NCBI RefSeq assembly: GCF_037975245.1
Contig: NC_092579.1
Coordinates: 5,763,001-5,827,000, forward strand
DNA length: 64,000 bases
From: Apostichopus japonicus
Taxonomy: Eukaryota > Echinodermata > Holothuroidea > Aspidochirotida > Stichopodidae
Reading direction: 5' to 3'
Below are positions 47,377 through 61,794 of the stretch, piece after piece (position 1 is the stretch's first letter; each line of letters opens with the position of its first letter). The translations under genes and the position numbers were made by a program. The notes under the pieces were generated by a model. The model saw only the letters and a list, made by a program, of their open reading frames with translations. It was not told the origin of the DNA and made no database searches.

Positions 47377-48579
47377 CTCAATCGAGATGGTATAGTAACG
47401 TTTCAGCTGTTCACGACTTCACCCTTGTCAGTTTATATTATAAGCAGGCCAGACAAAGTACCTCTGCACCCTTTGTGGGTTTACAGGTTTAGTAATGATG
47501 TTTGCTTCGTTAAGTGTTCACGTGGTTGGCACAGATCGAGTGTCCACCTACGTGTCTGCGAAAATACTCCTTGCGTTCATCCTGCAGTTTATTCTATGTA
47601 TGCTGGCCTGAGTTTGCTTCACTAGATAATGTTATACGCAATTGGCGTTTGTTGGGTGGGGTGGGAGGAAGTAGCGAGAGATGGATGGCATCGGAAGGGA
47701 GGGAGGGGACAGGCCCGTAGCCAGGTATTCTGCGTTGTTTGGGGGTATAAAACAAATTAAGGGGGAGGGGCAGAAACAACTCAAGAAGGGGCACACATTT
47801 TTGTTTTTGTTTTGCGTACATATGGAGGTAGCACAAATGGGAGTGGGTTGGGCATAGTAGGCTGCTCGGGGTCATGCTCGTCTTATCTGAGACTTCTACC
47901 GCCGGGGATTGGTTGGGGTGGCTGAGGGTCTTTTTCGAGTGCATATTGTTTTAAAGCTCTAAGATAAAGTGAACAATTACAGCTGCAGAAAAGAAGACTA
48001 TATATCGAATATCAAAAGGAACATGGCGGAAAAACACACTGACCATTACCCTGCTGATTTAATAGCATATAGGCCTATTACAAGCTTACATTTTGATATG
48101 CAACTTTGACTACGTTCCTGACGGAAAATATTTAAATTTGTAAACTTCAATTTAAATAACTCTGTAGACGTAATACATATTGTGACACTCCCAGTATAAT
48201 TGCCTTTAAAAGTACCTCACCCCCTCCCCCCTCACCCCCCCCATCCCCCCTCCCCACCCTATCGAGCAGACAATGGAATTTCGGCGTGTTGTATGTGCTC
48301 GCTAATAACTTCGTTCATTTCACAGATATTTAGAATTTTCTAAAATGTGAAAATATTTCTTTTTCTGACAGCAGTGACAATTTATTACTCTTATTTGCCT
48401 AAGGCTTATTGATAACTTATTTAAACGATTGTTAAATTTCAGAAAGAAATCATGCATCTGGCAATATTTGAGTGCACAAATTTTCTTTGTCGAGTATTAT
48501 AAGTAGATTATGTTTTGATTCATTGAATTATTTACGTTTAAATGCAGGCAATTTAAAGCAGTTGGTTGTGCTTTCAACG

Positions 48580-48940
48580 TGAATTTTTCTTTCTTAACAG
48601 ATACTCGTATAAGAAAATCTTTACTATTGCACGTTCGTTTTGCAATATTTCAGCAAATGTTTTCTATCTTTGAGAACGAAGAAACATAGAAAAACCCTCT
48701 AATCTATATGCCTCTATCCCACCATCACAGTGGAGGCACGTTTTGTGAAAATTAAATGCGTGAATTTTTCTTTCTTAACAGATACTCGTATAAGAAAATC
48801 TTTACTATTGCACGTTCGTTGTGCAATATTTCAGCAAATGTTTACTATCTTTGAAAACGAAGAAACATAGAAAAACCCTCTAATCTATATGCCTCTATCC
48901 TACCATCACAGTGGAGGCACGTTTTGTGAAAATTAAATGC
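48580..48940. repeat. Recent 180-bp tandem duplication
   Basis: The unit from GTGAATTTTTCTTTC to AAAATTAAATGC occurs at 48580-48759 and 48760-48940 with only a few differences. Each copy begins with a pyrimidine tract followed by TTAACAG, a splice-acceptor-like motif, so any real acceptor here would be duplicated. Confidence 0.95.
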
Positions 48941-48952
48941 GCTGCCGGTAGC

Positions 48953-49212
48953 CAGGGTCGTAACCCCACATGGTTGGGAGGGGAAGAAGTCCCGATCCCC
49001 TGAACTTTGACCTTAGGGGTCCCAGTTTTAAAAGATAAAGAAAGTTTCACACATCACATTGATTTCAAAAGTGACAGGTTCAAAACCATCAAGAAGATAT
49101 GGAAACCGAATCTCATGTTGCTAGTGCGGTCCGCGCAATTGGTCGTGTCGCTCTGTTTAAGGGCCCCATTTAAACCTTGGCCCGGGACCCCAAGTTAATC
49201 GTTGCGCCCCTG
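48953..49212. mobile_element. Possible degenerate hAT-like element
   Basis: The left end CAGGGTCGTAAC and right end GTTGCGCCCCTG are imperfect inverted repeats (10 of 12). No matching 8-bp duplication was found (CCGGTAGC versus GTTACAGT). It is included because the ends resemble the local hAT-like termini. Confidence 0.35.
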
Positions 49213-49241
49213 GTTACAGTTGTTCTAATCTGTCAAAGATA

Positions 49242-49485
<244 letters not shown>

Positions 49486-49784
49486 TAATAATATTAATGA
49501 TATTAATAATGAAAAGTAAAATAAGACTCTTAACATATAACACTCTTATTGAAGACTTTGGGGTGGGGAGGGGAATGTGGGTTGGGGTGGGGAGGGGGAG
49601 GGGGGTGGATCCCCCTCAGAATGTATGTTTTGATTATTCACACCCAAGGTAGCCTATATATAATGACTGTAGCAATTCCACTTTGGAAGAAGCTAAACAC
49701 ACACTTGGATTTCAAAGATTTGTACGATATGTAAGACAATATCAATTACACATTACCGTACAACATATAGTTGATATGCAAAAC

Positions 49785-49820
<36 letters not shown>
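49785..49820. repeat. (AAT)n microsatellite
   Basis: About 12 AAT repeats. Unlike the LINE tail at 33172-33217, no LINE-like 3' end adjoins it. Confidence 0.9.
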
Positions 49821-51037
49821 TGTCCACATACAGGGGCGGACTGGTGCATAAATTACAACCGGCTAAACGATACAAGCGGGGACGTGGGGGGGGGGGGGGG
49901 GTTCAGACTAAGAGGAAATCGATTTGACTCTATTTCTTGTCTAGTTCTATGTTTTAATTTGATCCTTAATCTGTTTTCGTTTCAGTTTTGGCTTTGAAGA
50001 CGATCCAGTTAGGATCGTAACGTCAGGTTCTCTATATATTTACACACTTAGATATATGTTTATCAATCAATGCATGAGTCTTCATATAACATGTGTAAGT
50101 TATTCCTTAAGGTATCATATTACCGAGGTAACTATAAATATCACAACTGGAGACAAACAGATCATAAAAAATCACCTTTTAATGGAGGTGCTTTCAAATG
50201 TATCACAAATGTATGTAACACAATTCTGGAAGAAAAGAAATTTAAATAAATTTGGACTGTATGAAAAATACATGCAAAGAGCTGTATACATTGATTTATG
50301 GTGTTAAAAACAATAATTAATCTCAACTGTCAAACAACAATTAAGACCTCGACAACAATGTTCAGCAGCTAGAGAGACAAATTTGTGGTACTATACTCTC
50401 CCAGAGAAGCTTATACCTTACAGAGAAAGTGCATGATTACACCACGGAGTACTGGTATACACATTGCAACTAAGTCCTGAACGAACTTATTACATTTTCA
50501 CATCATCTCGCTTTTCAATTTACTGATGCTTTCTATTTTCTTTCGGCTTTTTTTTTCAACAATAGCAAATTGATGAGCCAAATATCGGTGCTCTCACAAA
50601 ATGGGAGCGAAATTTAATCATGAGATACTTTATGTAAATTCGTAAATCACAGCCTCCCCCCCCCCCCCAAAAAAAAAAAAAAAAACATCAGAGAGAGAGA
50701 GAGAGAGAAGAAAAAGAGATAACAAGTGGGGAAAAAATACTTTACTTGAGGTGTTGCGCGATTTTCAGATTTGCCGGCTTCGGGCTGTATATGTTATCAT
50801 GCATGGTTAGTTGACAGGCTGAAAAGAAATTTTTGAGATCTAAATTTTGGAGTGATAACATGGACGTTGAATGATTTCTTAGAATTTGTGACTGAGATCT
50901 TTACAAGTAACTGACATGTATTCTACGACATTGCTTATTCGTTATTATTAATTTAAGGCGGAGAGATGCCAAGAACTGTTAAAACAATTACACTTTAAAC
51001 TAAATTTAGAGGTATAATCATCTGTAGATAACTTCTA
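49821..51037. other. Sequence with no recognised gene
   Basis: A G-run lies near 49887, a C-run plus A-run near 50656 and a GA repeat near 50692. A short stretch CAGGGGCGGACTGG at about 49831 resembles hAT-type termini but has no partner. Confidence 0.4.
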
Positions 51038-51111
51038 GCCTTCACCAGGATTTGAACCCTGGTCTCCCGGTTTATATGAGGACACCCTAACCAACTATAG
51101 GCTATGGACAC
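51038..51111 (-). mobile_element. tRNA-like SINE head, copy 1
   Basis: The minus strand reads as a tRNA-like unit. The acceptor-like ends GTGTCCA and TGAAGGC pair partly, the A box region is ATAGTTGGTTAGGGTGT, and the T arm CCAGG/CCTGG pairs perfectly around GTTCAAAT. The anticodon stem is degraded. A 5' extension GGTTTCGAACCTCTAGAC is shared with copy 3. Confidence 0.7.
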
Positions 51112-51369
51112 TGATTGTCAGTCTAGAGGTTCGAAACCAGTTAATGAGGTCGTTATACCACTGTAGGCTTTATCACCTGTATCGAACAATGCTATCTTTG
51201 TGTTGATAACATGTTTGTCTTACTCTAGATATCAATCATGATGTTAACCAACTCGAATTCATTTGTGATTCCAAAAGCCGGATCTCGGAAGAGCTATTGA
51301 ACAGAGCCCTATATATATATGAAAATCGTAATGAGTTGGAAAATCAAGAACAGTGAAAAAACAGTTTCA

Positions 51370-52810
<1,441 letters not shown>

Positions 52811-52881
52811 AGAAACAACGGGATTCGAACCCGGGCCTCCCGCTTTATATGCGCACACCCTAACCACAAGGCTATGGACGC
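52811..52881 (-). mobile_element. tRNA-like SINE head, copy 3
   Basis: The minus strand has GCGTCCATAGCCTTGTGG, an A-box region (TAGCCTTGTGGTTAGGGTG) and a B box (GGTTCGAATCC), with a nearly complete T stem. The acceptor 3' side is degraded. Upstream in the SINE lies GGTTTCGAACCTCTGGAC, shared with copy 1, and then a TA array at 52911-52948. Confidence 0.7.
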
Positions 52882-52909
52882 TGATTGTATGTCCAGAGGT
52901 TCGAAACCA

Positions 52910-52910
<1 letters not shown>

Positions 52911-52948
<38 letters not shown>
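52911..52948. repeat. (TA)n microsatellite
   Basis: About 18 TA repeats lying on the 5' side of the tRNA-like SINE copy 3. Confidence 0.95.
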
Positions 52949-52950
<2 letters not shown>

Positions 52951-53589
52951 ATATAAATTATAAGCTATGGTCATTCGATACAACCAGTCTTTCTCCGTCC
53001 GTGGATGAAGACGCCAACAAGAGACAGTAATCAACTCGTCACTTGTGGGTATCGGGGTCACTTCTTCTTCTTCTTCTTCGTTATTTCTTTCCTCGAGATC
53101 TGCTCATGAAACCTTAGGTGTTTTACTAGGGATCGATCGTCGACACTCAACTCGTGTAATATTGACTTCTGCTTCTCTTCGCTAAGTTTAAGGAAGCCTT
53201 AAGATCCAATCGTTGAGATGAAATTAAAGCTCATCGATACTGGTCAGTTGACGCCATAAAGTAAAAGGAAAGAAGACTTTGGTGATCAGAAGGTTGTTGT
53301 GTTATCATCATTTGATCATTTCCGAATAGATCTTGGGTTTTCAATTTCCACACTTGAGAGAACGAGTGGAACAGTGCATGGTTTCTGAAGTATGCGAGAC
53401 GAGTAGAGAGAGATCATGAAAGAAAGATAATCGAGTGAAATTAATCAGAAAAGTGAGAAAGCAAACACAGCGGAAATGAAGTTACTCTATATTACATAAA
53501 TCAGCTCTCGTTACCTTTAGCTTTCGAATTATTTGTGAGTTTTTACATCCAATATTACACTATTTCAGGTACGTACAAACTACTATGAT

Positions 53590-53765
<176 letters not shown>

Positions 53766-53882
53766 ATAATTACAACTGCGCCTGATCCTTGTTGAAAAAT
53801 GGTTAACCTATGAAATATGATCATTCAATGTTTTTTTTCTTCCTCAAAAGCAGAAGAAACTTGAAACCGTTTATCAATCTCT

Positions 53883-54100
53883 CATAACCGTGCATCAATG
53901 TTATTACATATAAACCATAAGTCAATGTTATACCGTGTAACCACACACCAATGATATTCCATATAACCGTAAACTTCCTTGCATTTCATGAAAACATGTT
54001 TCACTGTCATTTCACGAAACCAGACGTCACTCTTATTTAATGTAACATACATACGCACGTCAATGTTATTTAATGTTACTGTACATCACTCACGTTCTAG
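53883..54100. repeat. Degenerate tandem repeat with a TCAATGTTATT core
   Basis: Short units resembling AACCGTACATCAATGTTATT recur at roughly 30-nt spacing with many substitutions. The overlapping ORF at 53979-54233 shows the same repetitiveness and is rejected. Confidence 0.5.
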
Positions 54101-54940
54101 AGTGTTCAAGTACACTATTGAACATTCAATATACGAAAAGGTTCCTCTGCTCATTTATCATTTTCATGCAATTTCATGTGTCTTCATCTGTTGCTTGTTA
54201 AATCTATTTACCAGCAATTTTCTTTGTCGTTGACCGAGGTTTGTTCAACAGTAAATATATACCTTGACGTTGCCTGCATGCAAACTTACTATGTGAAGGT
54301 ATTCTTGAGTCTGTGAAATAATTCTGTAAGCCTGTAGAACTACCACGTATAATACAATACTTCGTCTTTTGTCTTTGGAACGCTTGCCCCCTCCTAGCTC
54401 CCCCTCCCCAATATATATGTATACCTGTACCTTGTCAGACTATGCATGATATAATTAATCAGTAATAGCGAATGATGAATTCTCCACGAGCAATAGGACC
54501 ATCTTGTTTGCCAATATTTGCTCATATATCTTGCCTTCAAATCTTTTAGTTTACCGACGGCATGGCTGTCTGAAATTGTGACGTAATCGGTTGCTGAGCA
54601 ACCATGCACAAAGGCAAATAGGAAATGCAAATATTAGTCTGTAGTGACTTTGCATACACAAGAAAATCTCGGAGAACTTTACAGACGAAAAAACAGAAAC
54701 ACTAAGAAAAGAAAGCGAAAACGAAAACACAATATCCTCAATAGAACAAAAACGAAGCAAAAAAACAAAGAAAGAAGCAAAAACGACTGCGTCTGAGCTT
54801 AGTGAACATTCGTGATAATATTGTTATCGTCCACGCGTGAATAAACATAGACTAAAGGATGTTTTAGAAGTCATAATTGTCCTCGGGGTGCGACCTGGCA
54901 CTCAACGCGCCCTTTATACTGGTGTTTTTTTTCTTCTTAA

Positions 54941-55306
54941 AGGGTGTGAAGACTCGCGCAAAAAGAAACGTCTAATGCCGGTAATCTGACCAAGTTTCGA
55001 ATCAGGTGTAACAGAAGTGTTAAACACCACCATCGATTGCGAAAATATGCACACACAGCTTGCTACCGTCGGTAATTAGACACTAGTGTATAGTCAGTAC
55101 ATACAGCTGCGGTCAATACACACAGCACAGTGTACAAACAATACAGTGATGGACATCTCAGGTCCAGCTAAAGATAACAAGGTATCACGTTTCATTACTG
55201 TACTGTCTGCATTTTGTAGCGACACGAACAAAACGTCACTTGCAAGCAACGGAAAGTTAACTTTTTCAGATGACCGCACGCGGTTTGGGGCGAGTCTTCA
55301 ATGCCT
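54941..55306 (+). mobile_element. MITE copy B, TTAA-flanked (piggyBac-like ends)
   Basis: It is flanked by TTAA on both sides (54937-54940 and 55307-55310). Ends are AGGGTGTGAAGACTCGCG and CGAGTCTTCAATGCCT, imperfect inverted repeats. It is 366 bp and is the better preserved of two copies; the other is inverted at 10559-10890. There is no transposase ORF. A piggyBac-like origin is inferred from the target site. Confidence 0.78.
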
Positions 55307-55452
55307 TTAATATTAAATACTGAAAGCATTTACATTTCTATGAAGTTTCCATTACTTCAATGTTAACAAAAGATAATATCTTTTCAGTCGTAATGTCAGT
55401 TGTTTTACAAATTAATTTATGGTTGCTTTATTTTGTTTTCTCCTTATTTCAG

Positions 55453-55553
55453 ATCTTGAATGAAGACGCGCTATCCTCATGGCACAGTTGATTAATTTAT
55501 ACGTCATCTAAGCTACAAAAGAATCAGTGAGAACATGAGCAAGGTGATTAATC
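55453..55553 (+). other. Candidate non-coding 5' exon of the gene at 57243
   Basis: A very strong 3' splice site (TTTTCTCCTTATTTCAG) is followed by 101 nt and the donor GTGAGT. All three frames carry stops, so if real this is an untranslated exon. Being followed by an acceptor-like TTTATTCCTAG just before the ATG at 57243, it could be joined to that coding exon. A further upstream exon would then be needed. Confidence 0.35.
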
Positions 55554-57242
55554 GTGAGTGACGAAGGAACGACGACATACAGGGGAGCATGAACACGTAA
55601 AAGGATTATTAATTAATTAGAAACACCTCAAGATCACCCCGGGGGAAAAGAAATATTTCCTTAAGCAATCACGATTTTTCTTTTCTACTTTCATCGATCT
55701 AAAGATCTAAAGCTTGTTTTATATATGAACTACAAAGGAATGTATTGTAAAGATATATGTATAGACGTCACAAGGTCATAATAATTGCTAACAAGTTACC
55801 TTCAAATCTGTAGATAAAAATTAATGAGAAAGAGATGAGAGTATCAAGTACCTATTTTGAATTAACGAATGAAAATAATAATAACGCCATGAATATTTAT
55901 AACCAGTTTACTATCATCAAAAATTTTAATTGAAAAATTCCGGTTCCGTGCCTGCACAAAGCACTGGAACTTTTCCAAAGCGTATTTTTCTCAGTGTTTT
56001 TGGTACTTATAACGTCATGACTGATACGCGGAAACAAACTGGAATTCAAATATCTTTATTCCCGACATTGAGAAGGAAGTACATGTAGAGAGATAATCAA
56101 AAGAGCATTGATTAAGTTTCAAACAGAACGACTTTGATTGACCGCGGTCGCCACTGAAGCAATCTCTCTTTGTACTAGAAGGTTTTAGCGGGAAATAAAG
56201 AGTCTGAGCAGAAAACAAAGGAGAACAGAGAAAGGCACAAGCACTTATAGGAATCGTGCTAAATACAAATTGTCAGAGACTGCGCTAATAGACATTGATT
56301 GTCACCGCCACGTGAAAAAAAAACAGGTTGACTTTACAACGAGGCCATTCTATGGTTTTGTCCATCTTATCTGGATGATTACATCTATTATACACCTTCT
56401 AACCTTGTGAAGTCAAATTTTATGTGTAGTCACGCTTGAAGAAAAGCCGTCAACTGTTTTACGTATCGAATTGTTTATCTTTTGGAGTATTTCGCGGAAT
56501 TGAATCTTTACCTGGATAAATTACAGGCTTTAACCGTACATCTTGACACTTGAACACGGTCGTACTTTGATGAGTTTATTTATTTGCCTCTTTTTAAATA
56601 TAAATAGCCTATCTATGAAACAAGGAAAGCTTTAGCTCTAGAAAGGTCACCGAAATTTATAGGCAAAACAGACATTCCAAAGCAAGAGAGGAAAAGGAGA
56701 AACGAAATAGAAGGTTTATAGGCTTCTATATTTACAGACATCAAATCGATTTCTCGGAACCAGAGAGATCTTACGTTCTGTAAGGATTTCCATCGATCGC
56801 CGTATAATCCGCAAGTGATTATCATATTTACATCGAGGCCTTCAAAGTCGTGGAAGTTCATCCGATTAAACTGATTAAATTAGTCCAAGGAAGAATCCGT
56901 GATAATTTCATTAAATTACCAGACGGTGAAGGAGCTACAGGAAGCATATAACTATATAAATATACACGCGACTAAAAGATGCTCGAAATAAAGGTTCTGT
57001 TGACTCGAGGTTAATCGTAGTGCATGTGATCATGTACTAGAAAGAAGGGGGAAAATAGGCGGGAAGAAATTATCAGATATATATATATGTTAACATATAC
57101 CGTACGACTACAGATAGGCATTATATATCTATGCTCACATTAAGAACGGTCAGTGTTACACAGCTAAAAAAGAGCGGGAAATTTAATTATTTATTGATTT
57201 ATTTATTCCTAGCTGTGAATTTCACTTTTTTTTTTCTCAAAA

Positions 57243-57737
57243 ATGTCGGACTCTGAAGAACAAGCAGAAGGTTCTCAAGACAACAAATGGAACTCTACGG
57301 AGTCGTCAGGATCCATAGATTGTACTTCGTGCAATGAAGGTTATTACGATGCATTTATATCTGCCACGAGTACTGTGCTTCTTATTCTTAGTCCACCAGT
57401 CGTTTTTGTAGGAGTTATATTATTATCACTAGGCGCCATTTTGACTTCTTATCATATTCTACTGACCGGATTATCGGTGATTATCTTTGGAGCATTATGC
57501 GGTCTGGTAACCGCCTTCTTCTTCTTAAGACTACGAGGAAGACACGACATTTTGAATAGCAAACGTGATGGCTGCAGAAGGCCAACGGTGTCATCGCAAT
57601 ATAAAAGAGTCCAAGAGGAGAATTTTAACGATTGGATTTGCCCTGAAGAAGACGCAACCAGAATTGAGATTACCGATATGGCTTCGACTGTTGTTACCCT
57701 AGTCAATGTTGATCGTGACAATGAGGGTCATGTGTAA
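57243..57737 (+). CDS. Two-helix small membrane protein (164 aa), possibly PIRT/TMEM100-like
   Basis: The uninterrupted ORF begins with ATG in a favourable context (A at -3) and ends TAA. The N-terminus (1-36) is acidic and Ser-rich, with a CTSC motif at 28-31. Two hydrophobic segments at about 40-67 and 70-96 have a Gly-rich turn between, then a basic RLRGRHD stop-transfer and an acidic tail with QEENFNDWICPEED. The layout (soluble N-tail, paired helices, basic stretch) resembles the PIRT/TMEM100-type two-helix proteins, but that is a guess from architecture. Codon use and composition are unlike the repeats around it. An acceptor-like CCTAG at 57208-57212 suggests a spliced 5' UTR. Confidence 0.7.
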   Translation: MSDSEEQAEGSQDNKWNSTESSGSIDCTSCNEGYYDAFISATSTVLLILSPPVVFVGVILLSLGAILTSYHILLTGLSVIIFGALCGLVTAFFFLRLRGRHDILNSKRDGCRRPTVSSQYKRVQEENFNDWICPEEDATRIEITDMASTVVTLVNVDRDNEGHV

Positions 57738-58265
57738 CTAAAAATGGATTTTTTTTGGGGGGGGGGGGGAGTGGGTAATTTGTTTTACTTTGTTATAAGA
57801 ATGTTCGATATATAAAATTTACGATAAATTGATCCCAGTATAGTAGCAACTATATCGATAGTTTCGATTACCGGGGACATTTTGATGCAGGAAGGACATG
57901 CATGGGGGTGGGGTGGTGGGGGGCGGGCAGAATCAGACTAATGTAAGAAATCCAGCCAAGGGAATTGGAGTCGGAAAACGAGGAATTATTAAGAGACAGA
58001 CGTTTTAGTTTTGAAAGCGTACATGTTTGAAATGATTTCATTCTCAGTTAGGTTTGATGTCCCCCCCCCTCCCTCCGCTACCCCAAAAGGAAAAGCGCGG
58101 AAGAATCACACAGCTTTTTATTTTCAATAGTAAAGCAGTTTATTAAATAAGAGGAGAAAATAATGAAAGTGCTTATTATGCTCTGATTTTTTTTATGTTC
58201 AAACAATGTTCAAACAAGGTTATTTCTTCTGCACAACATATTTCCCACGTTTATGGTTTTGAAAT

Positions 58266-58271
58266 AATAAA
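58266..58271 (+). terminator. Candidate polyadenylation signal AATAAA
   Basis: AATAAA lies about 530 nt after the stop codon of the ORF at 57243-57737, followed by T-rich sequence. It is the first canonical hexamer noticed downstream. Use is unproven. Confidence 0.3.
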
Positions 58272-58758
58272 GGAACCACCCAGGTATAGTTTTTATTCCA
58301 TTTTAGCCACGTTCATCTGGGAATAGATGGGTATAGAGGTGGGGTCTGCAAGAGAGAATGAATACCTCTATGAATATGCTTTTTTTTTCAAGTTAACATG
58401 CATGTTCATTCTCTTGCTTTGCTTCCATGTTTTTATACAATTTTCTTTCTTGCACTTCATGTAAGAAATTGTAATGCTCTCTTTCCGCTAGAGAAATACA
58501 TATGTTTACCGTGTTTAATATATCCTTACGTGTAATGTCTCTTTCTCAACTATTTTATTATGAAGCAAATTCCATATCATAAAAAGTTAGTATTATGTTG
58601 AATTAATTGAATTGACTCGGTCGTGTGTGAATTATGCGCTCCGGAGTTTCATAGAAAATGCCTATAGTACATTATATACATAGTCGCATGGAATATAAAA
58701 TCGTTGCTTGCACATGGACTCTTTAGCAAATATTACGCACAGACGTATGAAACGGCCG

Positions 58759-58815
58759 AGGGGAGGGGAGGGGAGGGGAGGGGCGGGGACAGGAACAGGG
58801 AGGGGGAGGGGAGAG
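58759..58815 (+). repeat. G-rich GGGGA repeat, potential G-quadruplex
   Basis: At least six GGGG runs separated by single A or C, then further G-runs. The spacing satisfies the usual quadruplex rule of four G-runs with short loops on the plus strand. Confidence 0.75.
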
Positions 58816-59516
58816 AGCGGTAGCTTCCTTCGTCCGTTTCAAAATGGGATATGAGTATGTTTCTGTTCCTCCAGCTCAAACTTGTCTAACCATAGGTTAA
58901 ACGTGCACGGCTTGGTTTGGTCTTTCAGTTGGATCATTTGAATAGCTCAGGGATTGTCAGAAATATAACTCATTCTTTAAAGTATCTTTTAGAATATGCA
59001 ACAATTATTGGATACATACATTAAATTGCTTTGTTTTAAAGTTACTTAAGTTTGCTTAAAACAACATCACATGTAGCACTACATCGGAAGGGGAAGAGTA
59101 AGGATGATAGGAAGGGAATGGTTTTCATGGAGAATTTCCCTGCTGTACCAGTGTAAAGTCCCCCCCCCCCCCTACAATTGATAGCAAATTATATTTCTGC
59201 AGTGATTGGTTTATTGGTAAATGGACTGTGTACTTTTATTGGTTCCATTTATTTATTGATCACACGACTAACATCTATAATGTATTGGAATTTAAAGCGA
59301 TATGTAATGGAATAGCGTTTATTGCACTTGTCTCGGGCGGACGTAGGTTTGGGTAGGAATTTTCAACTGTCATATACCGGTTCTATAAATCAGATGAGAA
59401 CACCCGAAAAGTACATGGAATACATCTGTTTCATCTAATTAATGAAAAACGCACACACACAAGTCGGAATGATAGTTAATGGTAATTTGAACCGATAGTT
59501 TGAATTGAATTTGTAA

Positions 59517-59740
59517 ACAATAATAATAATAATAATAAATTACACTTATAATAGAGAGCTTAATACAACGTTTCAAAGCGCTTTACAAAGAGACAAAGGA
59601 AACTAAGGAGCGAAAAAAAGAAACTAGGAATCAAACAGAAATGTTTTAAGTTGTCACTTGAAAAACAAAGGGAGAGAGAGTCACGAACGTGAAATGGGAG
59701 TTTGTTCCAAAGAACAGGAATTTGTAGTGATAAAACAACT
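59517..59740 (-). pseudogene. 5'-truncated, decayed CR1/L2-like LINE 3' end
   Basis: On the minus strand, one frame near 59712-59640 reads LWNKLPFHVRDSLSLCFSSD, matching the C-terminal LWNKLP...IR motif of LINE proteins. It is followed by GTAAAGCGCTTTGAAACG and an ATT tail (59538-59517). Upstream similarity fades, as expected for a 5'-truncated insertion. Its motif sequence differs from the LINE at 33-41 kb, so it is a related but distinct copy. Confidence 0.75.
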
Positions 59741-60626
59741 TAAACAGAAGGCCGCATATGATATGTGGCCACCGGTAGTACTTAACCATGAGGTATTCCA
59801 TACAGAGCAACATTAGGTCGACGTGGGGTTTCCATATAGCCATCTTTAATGAATGTTTACGTATACCAGCAGAGTATATGCACTGTTAGCCATATACCAT
59901 TTCCGCGAGCAACATATCTTAATCGATGAAATTTCGAACTTTGCCTTTTGCCAGTAATTTAATTGTAGTCATGTTTAATGTTTAAGGAGAACGGTGCATA
60001 TGTCAGCAGTTATCGATCGACCTTTAAGATACGTTTATGCAGACGGCAGGTGTGGAAAAACAACACATCTAGAAAAGAGAAAGAAAAAAAAGACGCCTTC
60101 GGCCTTCAATCACGATGATATATCATATAGATATAATAATAAGCTGGTGGTGATAATATTATCAGTAAAAACAACCAGGTAAAGTTTTTAAAAAATATGA
60201 AACGGTATATAGAGGCCTTTACATTTAATCTCAGTTTATTAAATAAACTATATGTCTTGTGTACAGTCAAGGAACATATGCTGATCATGATACACGGCGT
60301 CAATAAATTACTCATCTAATACTTTACGAGTAGGGTGTATGTGTTTTTGTCTGATCAAGTCAATTGATATGAGCTTTATTCATATTCATTTCCTGCAGCA
60401 ATACAGTAAAGGACTGTAATGTAACCATGCGTGTTGACAATTCGTGTTATGATAAATACAGTTTTGGTGATGTGTTATAATATGTGGTACTTATAGTATT
60501 TAAAGGAAACAAAGACGAACAAAGAATCACCATTTTTATTTAAACTTTGAATCATAGGCCTATATACAGATAAGTAAGTTACTGGCATTAAGCTTCATAA
60601 TCGTACATCATGACATATATTTATCT

Positions 60627-60935
60627 CAGGCGCGTAGCTAGAAATTTTCCGAAGGGAGGGGCGAACCTGTAGGCAACCTATCAGAGCCGTATATATGGCT
60701 CTGCAAACTATCTAAGCATAGGGCCACCATAAGTTGGCGCGAAGCGTATAAGAAAATTTTGGCCGAGAATGCCTCCCAGATCGCTGGAAATGGCACTTCC
60801 CAGGCCTTGTAAGTTGCATCTAAGCATTTTCTATTTTGAAATTACTAGAGATATCATAAAAACATACAAAAAAATATGCTCAAGTGGGGGGGGGGGGCAA
60901 CCGCCCGCTTCGCCCCCCCCCCTCTTGGCTACCTG
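60627..60935 (-). mobile_element. hAT-like MITE (309 bp) with core in reverse orientation
   Basis: The ends are CAGGCGCGTAGCTAG and CTTGGCTACCTG (imperfect). Flanking 8-mers ATTTATCT (60619-60626) and ATTTACCT (60936-60943) match at 7 of 8. The interior is the reverse complement of sequence around 39330-39500, including the shared core near 60709-60835. Confidence 0.8.
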
Positions 60936-61794
60936 ATTTACCTTTCTCCCGCCTGCAAGAAATGAAAGAATCTGATGCATTTTCAAGCCCAAGACTAGTC
61001 TTGGCCAAGTCGTTTGTAATACACTTTTACTCGCGTGCAAACGACAGTACATGCCTCAGAGTCCGTTTCTGCCTATATCACGAATGTGCTTGCCCATTGT
61101 ATTGTACATGCCCGAGGATCTGTCCGATTATAGTATCAATCGAAAGCGTTGCGGCATGCATTCTCTGGGCAGTGTACAACAAATAGATACGAGAATATAG
61201 CTTTTTGAAAAAAGAAAGGTACACTAGGCTGTACATACTTGGGTTTTAACAAGACTAGCCCAAGACCGGGTCCCCCCCCCCCTATTTTCTGCTTATTTTA
61301 CATAAGATTGTTTCCTAAATGTCATCAGAATTGGGCAAAATTTTTTAGCACGCCACAGAAAGAAAAATAGGATCATAGAAGCACTTTCATAGCGTCTCTG
61401 ATCCTCCATATTATTAATAAGCTATTGAAGATATTAAAATATGACAATTAAATATCTCATTGTGAGTAATTACTTTTACAATTGCAGACTGACATTATCT
61501 GAGCACGGGTGACCATATATAACTAAGTTCTAGCATATTTGAGGACGATACTGATGACATTTCAAGATTATCAGCATTGACCTGTATAAAGTCTAACGAA
61601 ATTTGGATGAAACTTCTGTAACCATAATTTGATTTGATAACACTGAAGATATGTAAAGTTGCGCCACATCTACCCGGGGTGTTGGGGGGGGGGGGCTTCT
61701 CATAGGGTGCAGCCTCAACTATATTGTTTACAAGTTAACTCACAGTTCCCCCATTTCAACCCCCTTAGTTAAGAGAGTCAATTATGATTATAAA
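60936..61794. other. Sequence with no recognised gene
   Basis: A 100-codon plus ORF (60884-61186) starts inside the MITE and shows no recognisable motif or splice support, so it is not called. C-run near 61273 and G-run near 61685. Confidence 0.35.

Noticed and set aside
47716-47760. hAT-like left terminus CAGGCCCGTAGCCAGG
   Set aside because: No right-hand partner or 8-bp duplication was found downstream; at most a truncated copy.
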